From assembly GCA_035535195.1 (NCBI GenBank), contig DATLQK010000033.1, forward strand, positions 1 to 28,262: 28,262 bases of DNA, written 5' to 3'. Positions 1-7,366 of the stretch are shown here, one piece after another. Each line of letters begins with the position of its first letter. Positions within the stretch are counted from its first letter, which is position 1. Origin of the DNA: JACDAN01 sp035535195 (GTDB lineage: Bacteria > Actinomycetota > Thermoleophilia > Gaiellales > Gaiellaceae). A model generated the notes under the pieces. That model saw nothing but the letters and a program-made list of their open reading frames with translations. It had not been told where the DNA came from and made no database searches. The position numbers were made by a program, and so were the translations under genes.

Positions 1-873
1 AACTCCGCCGTCTGGTCGGGCGGCTCCTTCATCTACGTGCCGCCGGGAGTCTCGATCGAGATGCCGCTCCAGGCCTATTTCCGCATCAACGCGGAGAACA
101 TGGGCCAGTTCGAGCGCACGATGATCATCGTCGACGAGGACGCCTACGTGCACTACGTCGAAGGCTGTACGGCTCCGATCTACTCGTCGGACTCACTGCA
201 CTCGGCCGTCGTCGAGATCATCGTCCGGCCCCGCGGCCGCTGCCGCTACACGACGATTCAGAACTGGTCGAACAACGTGTTCAACCTCGTGACCAAGCGG
301 GCAGTTGCCTACGAGGACGCGACGATGGAGTGGGTCGACGGGAACCTCGGCTCGAAGGTGACGATGAAGTACCCCGCGATCTGGCTGATGGGCGAGCGCG
401 CCCACGGCGAGGTCCTCTCGATCGCGTTCGCCGGCAAGGGACAGCACCAGGACGCGGGCGGCAAGGTCGTCCACGTCGCGAAGAACACCTCGAGCGTGAT
501 CACCTCGAAGTCGATCTCGAAGAACGGCGGTCGCGGCGGCTACCGCGGCCTGCTCGAGGTCGCGAAGGGTGCGAGCGGCTCGAAGTCGAAGGTCGTCTGC
601 GACGCGCTGATCCTGGACGAGGACTCGCGCTCGGACACGTACCCGTACATGAAGATCGACGAGAACAACGTCGACATCGGCCACGAGGCGACGGTGTCGA
701 AGATCGGCGAGGAGCAGCTCTTCTATCTGATGAGCCGCGGCCTCTCGGAGGCCGAGGCCAGTGCGATGATCGTGTCTGGATTCGTCGAGCCGATCACGAA
801 GGAACTTCCTCTGGAGTACGCAGTCGAGATGAACCGGCTGATCCAGCTCCAGATGGAAGGCTCTGTCGGCTAA
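1..873 (+). CDS. sufB: Fe-S cluster assembly protein SufB (5' end outside window)
   Basis: SufB is the scaffold subunit of the cytoplasmic SufBC2D complex, which builds Fe-S clusters from sulfur delivered by SufS/SufU. The reading frame is open from base 1, beginning NSAVWSGGSFIYVPPG, a strongly conserved SufB segment, so the N-terminal part is cut off by the window edge. Later landmarks are the beta-helix core, the segment DIGHEATVSKIGEEQLFYLMSRG, split here as DIGHEATVSKIG and EEQLFYLMSRG, and a C-terminus ending EMNRLIQLQMEGSVG. The Leu in FYLM and the ELPLEYAVEMNRL tail resemble SufB of Gram-positive bacteria more than the E. coli protein. It stops with TAA, 10 bases before a VOC gene, and probably heads an operon through sufD. 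SufC is not visible and may lie upstream. Confidence 0.95.
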   Translation, partial: NSAVWSGGSFIYVPPGVSIEMPLQAYFRINAENMGQFERTMIIVDEDAYVHYVEGCTAPIYSSDSLHSAVVEIIVRPRGRCRYTTIQNWSNNVFNLVTKRAVAYEDATMEWVDGNLGSKVTMKYPAIWLMGERAHGEVLSIAFAGKGQHQDAGGKVVHVAKNTSSVITSKSISKNGGRGGYRGLLEVAKGASGSKSKVVCDALILDEDSRSDTYPYMKIDENNVDIGHEATVSKIGEEQLFYLMSRGLSEAEASAMIVSGFVEPITKELPLEYAVEMNRLIQLQMEGSVG

Positions 874-883
874 GCGCTCGGAA

Positions 884-1624
884 ATGAAGGTCGGTCGTTT
901 CGACTTCATCGCCGTGCCGGTGGAAGACCTGGCGCGAGCTGACGCCTTCTACGGCGAGACCCTCGGACTGGCGCGGAACCCGCACTCGTCGGGCGAGAAG
1001 TGGGTCGAGTACGAGACGGGCAACCTTTCAATCGCGCTGTCGCAGTACGGCGGCGTGCTCGCGCTCGGAGTGCCGGACGTCGCCGAGGCGAGGACGGAGC
1101 TCGAGCAGGACGGCCAGGAGTTCGCGATGGACACGTTGGACTCCGGTGTGTGCAACGGCGCACCGTTCGCCGACCCGGACGGGAACCGCCTCCAGCTCCA
1201 CCGCCGGTATGCGCCGCTCGAGCAGTTCGAGGTTCCCGTGCAAGAGATCGAGCGCACCGACTTCATCGGCGTGAACGTGCGCGACCGCGACCGGGCGTCC
1301 GGGTTCTACGGCGGCCTGGGGCTGAAGCCGAACCCGCTCGCGAGCGAGGACTGGCCGGAGTTCGAGGCCGAGAACGTCGGCGTCGTGCTCAGCACACCGG
1401 AGCAAAAGGGCGGCGGTGAGCACCGGGCCGAGTTCGCGATCGCGCTCCGCGTCGCCGACGTCGGCCGGACGATGGAACGCCTCCGGAGTGAGGGCGTCAG
1501 GTTCGAGTTCGCGGAGCCGTACGACTCCGGCGTCTGCCACATGGCCTTCTTCTCCGATCCCGACGGCAACTCATTGATGCTCCACCACCGCTACGCGCCG
1601 TACCGCGACGGCTCCACTCCCTGA
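884..1624 (+). CDS. Two-domain VOC (glyoxalase/bleomycin-resistance fold) protein
   Basis: This 246-residue protein holds two VOC-superfamily modules in tandem, about residues 1-118 and 124-240. Each starts with a beta strand and an FYGETLGL or FYGGLGLKP helix-turn and ends with a DPDGN-x-L-x-LH-RYAP strand. Both carry the motif DSGVC just before that strand. VOC proteins are metal-dependent enzymes (glyoxalase, dioxygenase, isomerase types) or ligand-binding proteins; no substrate can be assigned. The usual last metal-ligand position appears here as His in LQLHRRY and LMLHHRY, which is inference without a structure. The ATG follows the sufB stop by 10 bases and the stop overlaps the next VOC gene by one base (TGATG), so it is probably co-translated within the suf operon. 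The three modules here and next door look like products of duplication. Confidence 0.85.
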   Translation: MKVGRFDFIAVPVEDLARADAFYGETLGLARNPHSSGEKWVEYETGNLSIALSQYGGVLALGVPDVAEARTELEQDGQEFAMDTLDSGVCNGAPFADPDGNRLQLHRRYAPLEQFEVPVQEIERTDFIGVNVRDRDRASGFYGGLGLKPNPLASEDWPEFEAENVGVVLSTPEQKGGGEHRAEFAIALRVADVGRTMERLRSEGVRFEFAEPYDSGVCHMAFFSDPDGNSLMLHHRYAPYRDGSTP

Positions 1625-1980
1625 TGAAGGTCGAGCAGGTCGATTTCTTGTCGGTGCCGACCCGGGACACCGCCCGCGCCGTCGCCTGGTACCGCGACGT
1701 GCTCGGTCTGCCGGCGAGCGAGTTCACCGAGGGCGAGGTCGAGGCGCCGAACGTGACGCTCTCCTTCTGGAACCCGGAGGCCGACGGCGAGGAGTTCCAG
1801 CCGAACACGGCCGGGATCGCGCTCCGCGTCGAGGACGTCGAGGCGGCGGTGGAGGAGGCCCGCGCCCACGGCGCGGAGGTCGTCGGCATCCAGGACAGCG
1901 GCGTCTGTCACATGGGCTTTGTTCGGGACCCCGACGGCAATACGCTGATCCTCCACCGGAGGTACAAGCCGCGTGGATAG
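1624..1980 (+). CDS. Single-domain VOC family protein
   Basis: This is a 118-residue single VOC module, the third in a row. It opens MKVEQVDFLSVP, has the AVAWYRDVLGLP turn and ends with DSGVCHMGF and DPDGNTLILHRRYKP, closely matching both modules of the preceding gene (DSGVC and DPDGN-x-L-x-LH-RY). VOC modules normally act as pairs, so a dimer or a complex with the two-domain neighbour is likely; this is inference. The ATG overlaps the upstream stop by one base. The 3' end overlaps the sufD GTG start by 8 bases, and its last codons contain the GGAGG that serves as the sufD ribosome-binding site. This tight nesting ties its expression to Suf assembly. No catalytic function can be named. Confidence 0.85.
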   Translation: MKVEQVDFLSVPTRDTARAVAWYRDVLGLPASEFTEGEVEAPNVTLSFWNPEADGEEFQPNTAGIALRVEDVEAAVEEARAHGAEVVGIQDSGVCHMGFVRDPDGNTLILHRRYKPRG

Positions 1981-3145
1981 GTCCGCCGCCGCCGCCCGTT
2001 TCGCCGAGCTGCCGCTGCCGTCGACGAACGACGAGCACTGGCGCTTCACCGACCTCCGCGATTTCGATCCCGAGTCGTTCGCGGCGGACGGCGCGGTCGA
2101 GCGGCGGGTCGTACCAGAGGGGATGCTCGAAGTCGACGTGGCCGCGATGGCCGTCGTCGGCGAGGCCGGCATCTCGATCGTCAAGAGCCCCCCGGAGGGC
2201 GTCACGTTCGAGGCGTTCGAGGACCACGAGCGACTTGGCGAGCTCGTGGGCGCGGACGAGAAATTCGCGGCGCACAACGCTGCCGCGTGGGAGCACGGAC
2301 TGCTCGTGCGGGTCCCGAAGGGCGTGCAGCTCGAGCAGCCTCTGGCGGTCCGCATCGTCAACTCGCTCGACGGCGGTGCACTCTTCTTCCGCCTGCTCGT
2401 GATCGCGGAGGCCGAGAGCCGGTTCACGCTGATCGAGGAGTACTCCTCCTCCTCACCCGACCTGAACGGCTACGCGAACGCCGTCGCCGAGCTCTTCGTC
2501 GAGCAGGCGGCGAAGCTCGAGTACGTGTCGATTCAGAACCTGTCGCAGGAGACGTGGCACTTCGCCACCCACCACGCCCGGGTCGAGCGCGACGCCGAGC
2601 TCGACTGGGTCGCCGGCGGGTTCGGCTCGAAGAAGGGCAAGGTCTGGATCCAGAACGACCTCAACGGCCAGGGCGCGACCTCGCGCGTGACCGGCGCCTA
2701 CTTCGCCGACGGCGACCAGCACCTCGACTACGACACTTACCAGCTCCACATCGCGCCGAACACGACCTCCGATTTCGCGTTCAAGGGAGCGCTGCGCGAC
2801 AAGGCAACGGCCGTCTGGCGCGGGATGATCCGCGTCGAGAAGGACGCCCAGCGCACGAACGCCTATCAGGAGAACCGGAACCTGATGCTGTCGCCGACAA
2901 CGCACGCGGTGCCGATCCCCGGGCTCGAGATCCTCGCGAACGACGTCCGCTGCACCCACGGCGCGACGGTCGGGCAGGTCGACCGGGAGCAGCTCTTCTA
3001 CCTGATGGCCCGCGGGCTCTCGCGCGGCGAGGCAGAGCGGCTGATCGTCCGCGGCTTCTTCAGCGACGTGCTGGACCGGATAGAGCTCGAGCCGGTTCGC
3101 GAGGCGCTCGGCGAGGCCCTCGAGGCCCGCATCCCGCAGGCCTAG
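1973..3145 (+). CDS. sufD: Fe-S cluster assembly protein SufD
   Basis: SufD is the SufB paralogue that forms the SufB-SufD heterodimer on which clusters assemble in the cytoplasm. The 390-residue product has the usual length. It opens with the N-terminal SufD helical region (ELPLPSTNDEHWRFTDL), continues through the beta-helix (YANAVAELFVEQAAKLEYVS; HLDYDTYQLHIAPNTTSDF) and ends with FYLMARGLSRGEAERLIVRGFF, given here as motif segments. The conserved Cys and His of NDVRCTHGATVGQ fall at about residues 327 and 329, positions used in cluster assembly in SufD of other bacteria. The GTG start at 1973 is chosen because GGAGG lies about ten bases upstream and the N-terminus then aligns with the family. 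It overlaps the upstream VOC gene by 8 bases, so it is part of the sufB-VOC-VOC-sufD operon. Confidence 0.95.
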   Translation: MDRSAAAARFAELPLPSTNDEHWRFTDLRDFDPESFAADGAVERRVVPEGMLEVDVAAMAVVGEAGISIVKSPPEGVTFEAFEDHERLGELVGADEKFAAHNAAAWEHGLLVRVPKGVQLEQPLAVRIVNSLDGGALFFRLLVIAEAESRFTLIEEYSSSSPDLNGYANAVAELFVEQAAKLEYVSIQNLSQETWHFATHHARVERDAELDWVAGGFGSKKGKVWIQNDLNGQGATSRVTGAYFADGDQHLDYDTYQLHIAPNTTSDFAFKGALRDKATAVWRGMIRVEKDAQRTNAYQENRNLMLSPTTHAVPIPGLEILANDVRCTHGATVGQVDREQLFYLMARGLSRGEAERLIVRGFFSDVLDRIELEPVREALGEALEARIPQA

Positions 3146-3200
3146 AAATCCTTACCGATCCCGAACGCCGCCCTCGGCGCGGCAGTTCAGGCTTCTGGGT

Positions 3201-4100
3201 GTGCGGATCGCCTCGTCCCTTGCCGTGATCTGGTCGTTGCTGGCCCTTTCCGGTGCCTCGGCGGCGCCCGCCGACCTGATCGTGTTCGCGCGAACCGGCG
3301 CCGGCTTCCATTCGCTGGTGTACTCGATCCGTCCCGACGGATCCGCCCGCCACAGGCTGCGTGCGTCCGCTCGCGACGAGACCGAGCCGCTGATCTCGCC
3401 CAACGGCCGCCTGATCGCGAGCGTCGCCGGCGGTGCCATCGTGATCCGGTCGCGGGGCGGCGGGGTCATCCGCCGGATCGGTGTCTCCACGCGCTCCGAG
3501 CTGCGCGAGCCTTCCTGGGGACCTGGAGGCCGCTGGCTTGCCGTGCTCGTCGAGCGGTGCGAAGACACGGGCGGCCGGTCCGAAGGCCCGCTGTGCGCCG
3601 ACCTCTGGCTCGTGCGGCGCGACGGCAGGCTCCGCAGGCGGCTCGTGAACGCGAACGTGTCCACCAGCGACGTGGTGGCGCAGTACGCATGGTCGCCGGA
3701 CGGCCGCTCGATCGTGTTCGAGCGCTTCGACCCGCGCAGCCTGGCGATCGTCGAGGTGCGGACCGGGTCGACCAGCACGCTCGCCGGCACGCGACGTCTC
3801 GGCACACGAGACCCTGATTGGGCCCGCTCGGGGTGGATCGTCTTCGCCCGTCAACGAGGCCCGTTCAGAGGGTCGGATCTCTACGCGGTCCGGCCGAGCG
3901 GCAGGAGCTTGCATCGGATCTGTCGAGCCCAGAGCGCGGAGCACCCGGCTGCTTCCGACGATGGAGCGCTGATCGCATTCCTCGACTTCAGATCGACGCC
4001 GGAGCTGAACCGCTGGTTCGTCCGCGTCGTTCCTGTCGATGGCGGTCGCTGCCGCGACGCCGGAGTCCACTGCGGAGTGGACGCTGCGGTGGTCGCCTGA
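3201..4100 (+). CDS. Secreted TolB-like WD40/beta-propeller protein, apparently frameshifted near its 3' end
   Basis: The product is a 299-residue exported beta-propeller. The N-terminus is a clear signal peptide (MRIASSLAVIWSLLALSGASAAPA). It is followed by repeated TolB/PD40-type blades: IRPDGSARHRL, EPLISPNGRLIAS, EPSWGPGGRWLAV, YAWSPDGRSIVFE, DPDWARSGWIVFA and YAVRPSGRSLH. Such repeats usually form protein-interaction propellers in the envelope; no partner is visible. The last residues before the stop (DAGVHCGVDAAVVA) lose the propeller pattern. The next frame restores it at once, with EWTLRWSPDGTRLLWE, and runs to 4212. I therefore read the true gene as 3201-4212 with a one-base shift somewhere around 4040-4075, either a real mutation or a sequence error. 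The GTG start has no clear ribosome-binding site. It lies 55 bases after sufD. Confidence 0.7.
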   Translation: MRIASSLAVIWSLLALSGASAAPADLIVFARTGAGFHSLVYSIRPDGSARHRLRASARDETEPLISPNGRLIASVAGGAIVIRSRGGGVIRRIGVSTRSELREPSWGPGGRWLAVLVERCEDTGGRSEGPLCADLWLVRRDGRLRRRLVNANVSTSDVVAQYAWSPDGRSIVFERFDPRSLAIVEVRTGSTSTLAGTRRLGTRDPDWARSGWIVFARQRGPFRGSDLYAVRPSGRSLHRICRAQSAEHPAASDDGALIAFLDFRSTPELNRWFVRVVPVDGGRCRDAGVHCGVDAAVVA

Positions 4101-4212
4101 CGGAACACGGCTGCTGTGGGAGAACGATTTCGAGCACTTGATCGTCGGGCGGGTCGACGGCTCCGGTCGCCCGAAGCCACTGAGTCGCGGCACGACTGCT
4201 GACTGGGGTTGA
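4042..4212 (+). pseudogene. Out-of-frame C-terminal blade of the TolB-like propeller protein
   Basis: In the frame one base ahead of the upstream propeller gene, the sequence reads ATPESTAEWTLRWSPDG, then TRLLWENDFEHLIVGRVDG, then SGRPKPLSRGTTADWG before a TGA at 4210-4212. WSPDG followed by a hydrophobic strand is the standard PD40/TolB blade signature, so this stretch is the expected last blade of the preceding protein. It has no start of its own. It would be joined to the upstream frame by one base deleted or two inserted near 4040-4075. Confidence 0.6.
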
Positions 4213-4223
4213 ACGCGAGCCGG

Positions 4224-4307
4224 ATGGCCCGCTGCACGGTGGCGCTCGCAGTCGTGTTTGCGGTGCTCGCCGTCGTCGACGGAGTGCTCGTCCGCGTCAC
4301 GGCCTGA
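4224..4307 (+). CDS. Possible 27-residue single-pass membrane peptide
   Basis: A short ATG frame between the propeller gene and the dipZ-like gene encodes 27 residues. It consists of MARCT, an uninterrupted hydrophobic run (VALAVVFAVLAVVDGVLV) and RVTA, the right size for one membrane helix. It starts 11 bases after the presumed true stop of the propeller gene and ends 24 bases before the dipZ-like start. There is no good ribosome-binding site and no homologue I recognise, so it may be chance. Confidence 0.2.
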   Translation: MARCTVALAVVFAVLAVVDGVLVRVTA

Positions 4308-4331
4308 GCCGCTGACGCCACAATTTGGGGC

Positions 4332-5924
4332 GTGGTGCTGCTCGGCATCGCTTTCCTCGCCGGTGTGATCACCGCGATCTCGCCCTGCGTGCTCCCCGTG
4401 CTCCAGATCCTGCTCGCCGGAGGAGCTTCCGGACGGCGGCCGTACGCGATCATCGCGGGACTCGTCGGGAGCTTCACGGTCTTCACGCTCGCGGGCGCCG
4501 CGATCCTCGATGCCCTCGGGCTGCCGGACGACTTCCTACGGAACCTTGCGATCGCGCTGCTGCTCGTGCTGGCAGCGACCTTGCTGTTCCCTCCGTTCGC
4601 TCGCCTGCTCGAGCGGCCGCTTCTCTTCCTCACCCGGCGGCGGGCGAGCGCGGACGGCAACGGCTTCGTGCTCGGCGCCAGCCTGGGCCTCGTCTTCGTG
4701 CCCTGCGCCGGTCCGGTGCTGGCGGCGGTCACGGCACTCTCGGCTGCGGGCGACGTCGGCGTCCGGTCCCTCCTCGTCACGCTCTTCTATGCGCTCGGCG
4801 CCGCCTTGCCGATGCTCGCGATCGCGCTCGGCGGGCAGCGGCTCGGCGCGATCCGCCGTCACGCTGAGACGACGCGCCGTGTTGCCGGCGCTGTGATCGG
4901 CGTGACAGCGCTAGCGATCGCATTCGGCGCCGACCAGCGCTTCACGACCGCTCTGCCCGGCTATACACAGTCGCTGCAGGAGCACGTCGAGCGGACGCCG
5001 GCGGCGCAGCGCGAGCTTCGGGACTTGACGAGCGCGGGCGCGGCGGCGTCGACCCGCGCGCCGGCGCCCGAGGTGCGCGGGATCACGCAGTGGATCAACT
5101 CCAGGCCGCTGACACTCCGGCAGCTTCGGGGGAGGGTCGTCCTGATCGACTTCTGGACGTATTCGTGCGTCAACTGCCTCCGGACGCTGCCGCATCTGAA
5201 GGCGTGGGACGCGGCGTACCGCAAGGACGGGCTCGTGATTCTCGGTGTCCACTCGCCCGAATTCGCGTTCGAACGGGTGCCGGGCAACGTGAAGGCGGCG
5301 GTGCGGAAGCTCGGCGTTCGTTACCCGGTGGCCCTCGACAACGACTTCGCCACCTGGCGTGCCTACTCCAACCAGTACTGGCCGGCGAAGTACCTGATCG
5401 ACCGCACGGGACGTCTCCGCTACCACCATTTCGGCGAGGGCGACTACGGGCAGATCGAGTCGCTGATCCGCCGCTACCTGGGCGAGCGTGGCGGGCCGGA
5501 AACGCGTGTGGCCGACCTGACGCCGACGGAGTCGACCACACCGGAGTCCTACCTCGGTTATGAGCGACTCGGTCCCTTCAGCGGGAGCCGGATCGAGCCC
5601 GACCGGGAGGCGACGTACCGCTTCCCGCGCGTGATCTTCCCGGACTCCCTGGCGTACTCGGGGCGGCTCCGGGTCGAGCGGCATCGGATCGTCGCCGGCC
5701 GGGACGCCGCCCTCCGGCTCCAGTTCCACGCGCGCCAGGTCAATCTCGTCCTGGGCGGCAAGGGCCCGCTCCGTGTCTACCTCGACGGCAAGCCCCGGCA
5801 CACCATTGAGATCGGCGGTGAGCCGCGCCTCTACACGCTCCTCGACCTGCCGCAGCTGCGGCAGGGCCTCCTGGAGCTGCGCTTCGCGCCGGGCCTCTCG
5901 GCCTACGCCTTCACGTTCGGGTAA
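4332..5924 (+). CDS. dipZ: DipZ-like CcdA-thioredoxin fusion membrane protein
   Basis: This 530-residue fusion carries reducing power across the membrane. Residues 1-200 are a CcdA/DsbD-type six-helix unit with its two functional cysteines in ISPCVLP (C19) and VPCAGPV (C125). Residues about 240-385 are an extracytoplasmic thioredoxin/TlpA-like domain with the active site WTYSCVNCLRTLP (C279, C282). The remaining C-terminal part (about 400-530) is a beta-rich module like the C-terminal, carbohydrate-binding-like domain of mycobacterial DipZ. The combination suggests transfer of electrons from cytoplasmic thioredoxin to extracellular disulfides or to apocytochrome c cysteines. It ends 9 bases from the stop of the convergent cysteine-rich cytochrome lipoprotein, a plausible client. 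The GTG at 4332 is chosen because the first membrane helix follows directly. A CAATTT box five bases upstream may be a -10 for a leaderless transcript. Confidence 0.88.
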   Translation: MVLLGIAFLAGVITAISPCVLPVLQILLAGGASGRRPYAIIAGLVGSFTVFTLAGAAILDALGLPDDFLRNLAIALLLVLAATLLFPPFARLLERPLLFLTRRRASADGNGFVLGASLGLVFVPCAGPVLAAVTALSAAGDVGVRSLLVTLFYALGAALPMLAIALGGQRLGAIRRHAETTRRVAGAVIGVTALAIAFGADQRFTTALPGYTQSLQEHVERTPAAQRELRDLTSAGAAASTRAPAPEVRGITQWINSRPLTLRQLRGRVVLIDFWTYSCVNCLRTLPHLKAWDAAYRKDGLVILGVHSPEFAFERVPGNVKAAVRKLGVRYPVALDNDFATWRAYSNQYWPAKYLIDRTGRLRYHHFGEGDYGQIESLIRRYLGERGGPETRVADLTPTESTTPESYLGYERLGPFSGSRIEPDREATYRFPRVIFPDSLAYSGRLRVERHRIVAGRDAALRLQFHARQVNLVLGGKGPLRVYLDGKPRHTIEIGGEPRLYTLLDLPQLRQGLLELRFAPGLSAYAFTFG

Positions 5925-5933
5925 AAGGCCTGG

Positions 5934-7310
5934 CTAGTCCGCGACCGCGCCACGGGCGCAGTCGAGGAAGTAGCGCTCGGTGATCTGACGGCAGGCGGCC
6001 CGTCGCTCGTCCCGGTACGCGTGCATGCCGCCCACGATCGTCCCGATCCCCTCGAAGCAGTACGCCTGCAGCGACCGGTTCGCCTGCTCACACAAGCCCT
6101 TTGACCGCCGTGGGCTCGCGTCGTTCGAAGTAACGTCCCGAGCTGCGCCGTAGACGCACTCACGCTCCATGTTCCCGGCGAGCGCGCAGATCTGGAGGAT
6201 CCGGGTCGGGTCCTGCCGCGTGTTGCCCGAGGCGTCGCGCCCGAGCGACTGGAAACAGGTTGCGACCCAGCCCTTGTCGCTAAGCCGGCAGGTCTTCACG
6301 GCGCCCTGCCAGTTGAACCCGTTCGCCTCGAGGATCCGCGAGGTGACGATCAGGTAGCAGTAGAGCTTGTACTTCTGCGCGACGACGTCGCACGGGTAGA
6401 GCAGGTCGTGGTCCTTGAGCCACCTGGACTTGATGCCGTAGGACGACGAGATGTTCTCCATGAAGACGCCGGATTCGCAGGAGTCGTCGTCCCAGGCCGT
6501 CGTCAGCTGGTTGCAGGTCTTGAGTGCGAAGGGCAGGTCGTAGCCGGTGTGGATCATCAGGCCGTGGCCGAGGCCGTGAACGCACTGGTACGCGAGGAAG
6601 GTCGTCTTTCGGACGTCGGCGCCGGAACAGATCTCGCGGGTCTTGTCGGCGAGCTTGCCGGGCGGCGTCCCCTGGAACGCCCGCTCCACGACGCCGTGGT
6701 AGTAGCCGGACCAGCAGGTGGCGCGCCCCGCCGCGAGGGCCTGCGCGACGTTGCCGTGGTAGTAGAGCAGCGAGGCGGCGCCGATCCAGTGCGCGATCCG
6801 GTGGCAGTCCGCCTGAACCGCCTTGTCCGTGTTCTGCTTCTCCTCGAAGAGGTCGAGTGCCTTCTTCGGACCGTCTTTGTACGCAATGTTCCCGAACGCC
6901 TGACGGCGGCAGTCCGACTCGATGCAGCCGTCCAGCCGGGTCGTGTCCGGCTTGAACGTGGCGAGCACCGGCTGGCCGCTGCCGGCCGACTGCTTGCCGC
7001 CGCTCGAGACGTAGCGGGAGACCTCCTCGATCTCCTGCTTCGAGAGCTCGCCCTTGAAGGAGGGCATCCCGCCGCCGCCGTTCGTGACCTGACTCTTGAC
7101 CTGGTCGAAGGACGGCTTGAGGTCGTCGAGGTTCGGCCCGACGGCGCCGTTTGAGCCCGCCGCCTTGAAGGTGTGACAGCTGCCGCAGCCGGCCTTTGCC
7201 CAGACCTCCGCACCGGAGCCGGCGCTCGTCGAGTCGGAGCCGTCGTCGCCGCTCGACCCGCAGCCTGCGGCGATCACGACGAGGCCCACGATCAGGACGA
7301 GACGTCGCAT
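5934..7310 (-). CDS. Lipoprotein: monohaem cytochrome c domain plus a Cys-pair repeat domain of unknown function
   Basis: The product (about 458 residues from the ATG at 7310; an in-frame GTG lies at 7313) has a lipoprotein signal ending VVIAAGC. Numbered from the GTG, a Ser/Gly/Asp linker leads to a class I cytochrome c domain with the haem site CGSCH (C43, C46, H47) and the likely axial Met in GGGGMPSF (M83). From about residue 115 to the end is a domain I cannot name. It has about 18 cysteines, arranged mostly as C-x(10-13)-C-xx-G units (TCFQSLGRD, ECVYGAARD, YCFEGIGTI, DCARGAV), and His motifs DCHRIAHWIG, GYYHGVVE and CVHGLGHG. The even, repeated spacing suggests disulfide-stapled helical repeats resembling Hcp/Sel1 proteins, with a His cluster that could bind a metal or haem. 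It is divergent from sufS and convergent with the dipZ-like gene, whose product may service its disulfides and haem cysteines. Confidence 0.85.
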   Translation of the reverse strand: MRRLVLIVGLVVIAAGCGSSGDDGSDSTSAGSGAEVWAKAGCGSCHTFKAAGSNGAVGPNLDDLKPSFDQVKSQVTNGGGGMPSFKGELSKQEIEEVSRYVSSGGKQSAGSGQPVLATFKPDTTRLDGCIESDCRRQAFGNIAYKDGPKKALDLFEEKQNTDKAVQADCHRIAHWIGAASLLYYHGNVAQALAAGRATCWSGYYHGVVERAFQGTPPGKLADKTREICSGADVRKTTFLAYQCVHGLGHGLMIHTGYDLPFALKTCNQLTTAWDDDSCESGVFMENISSSYGIKSRWLKDHDLLYPCDVVAQKYKLYCYLIVTSRILEANGFNWQGAVKTCRLSDKGWVATCFQSLGRDASGNTRQDPTRILQICALAGNMERECVYGAARDVTSNDASPRRSKGLCEQANRSLQAYCFEGIGTIVGGMHAYRDERRAACRQITERYFLDCARGAVAD

Positions 7311-7316
7311 CACCCA

Positions 7317-7322
7317 AGGGTA
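7317..7322 (-). promoter_or_regulatory. Candidate -10 box for a leaderless cytochrome lipoprotein transcript
   Basis: On the minus strand TACCCT (TANNNT pattern) is followed by six bases and then the ATG at 7310. That spacing would place the transcript start at the start codon. No convincing -35 hexamer is present and there is no ribosome-binding site before the gene. Confidence 0.35.
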
Positions 7323-7354
7323 CTCGGCACTTCGGGAGGCTCTGGTGACAGGGG

Positions 7355-7360
7355 TACGAT
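7355..7360 (+). promoter_or_regulatory. Candidate -10 box for a leaderless sufS transcript
   Basis: TACGAT (TANNNT) sits six bases upstream of the sufS GTG start, the spacing expected when transcription starts on the first codon. The box lies back to back with the -10 candidate of the divergent cytochrome gene within a 53-base gap. Confidence 0.35.
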
Positions 7361-7366
7361 GAGGGC

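Noticed and set aside
193..909. Long open frame on the minus strand opposite sufB
   Set aside because: It mirrors a gene with certain identity and has the Arg/Asp/Leu-rich composition of a GC-rich shadow frame.
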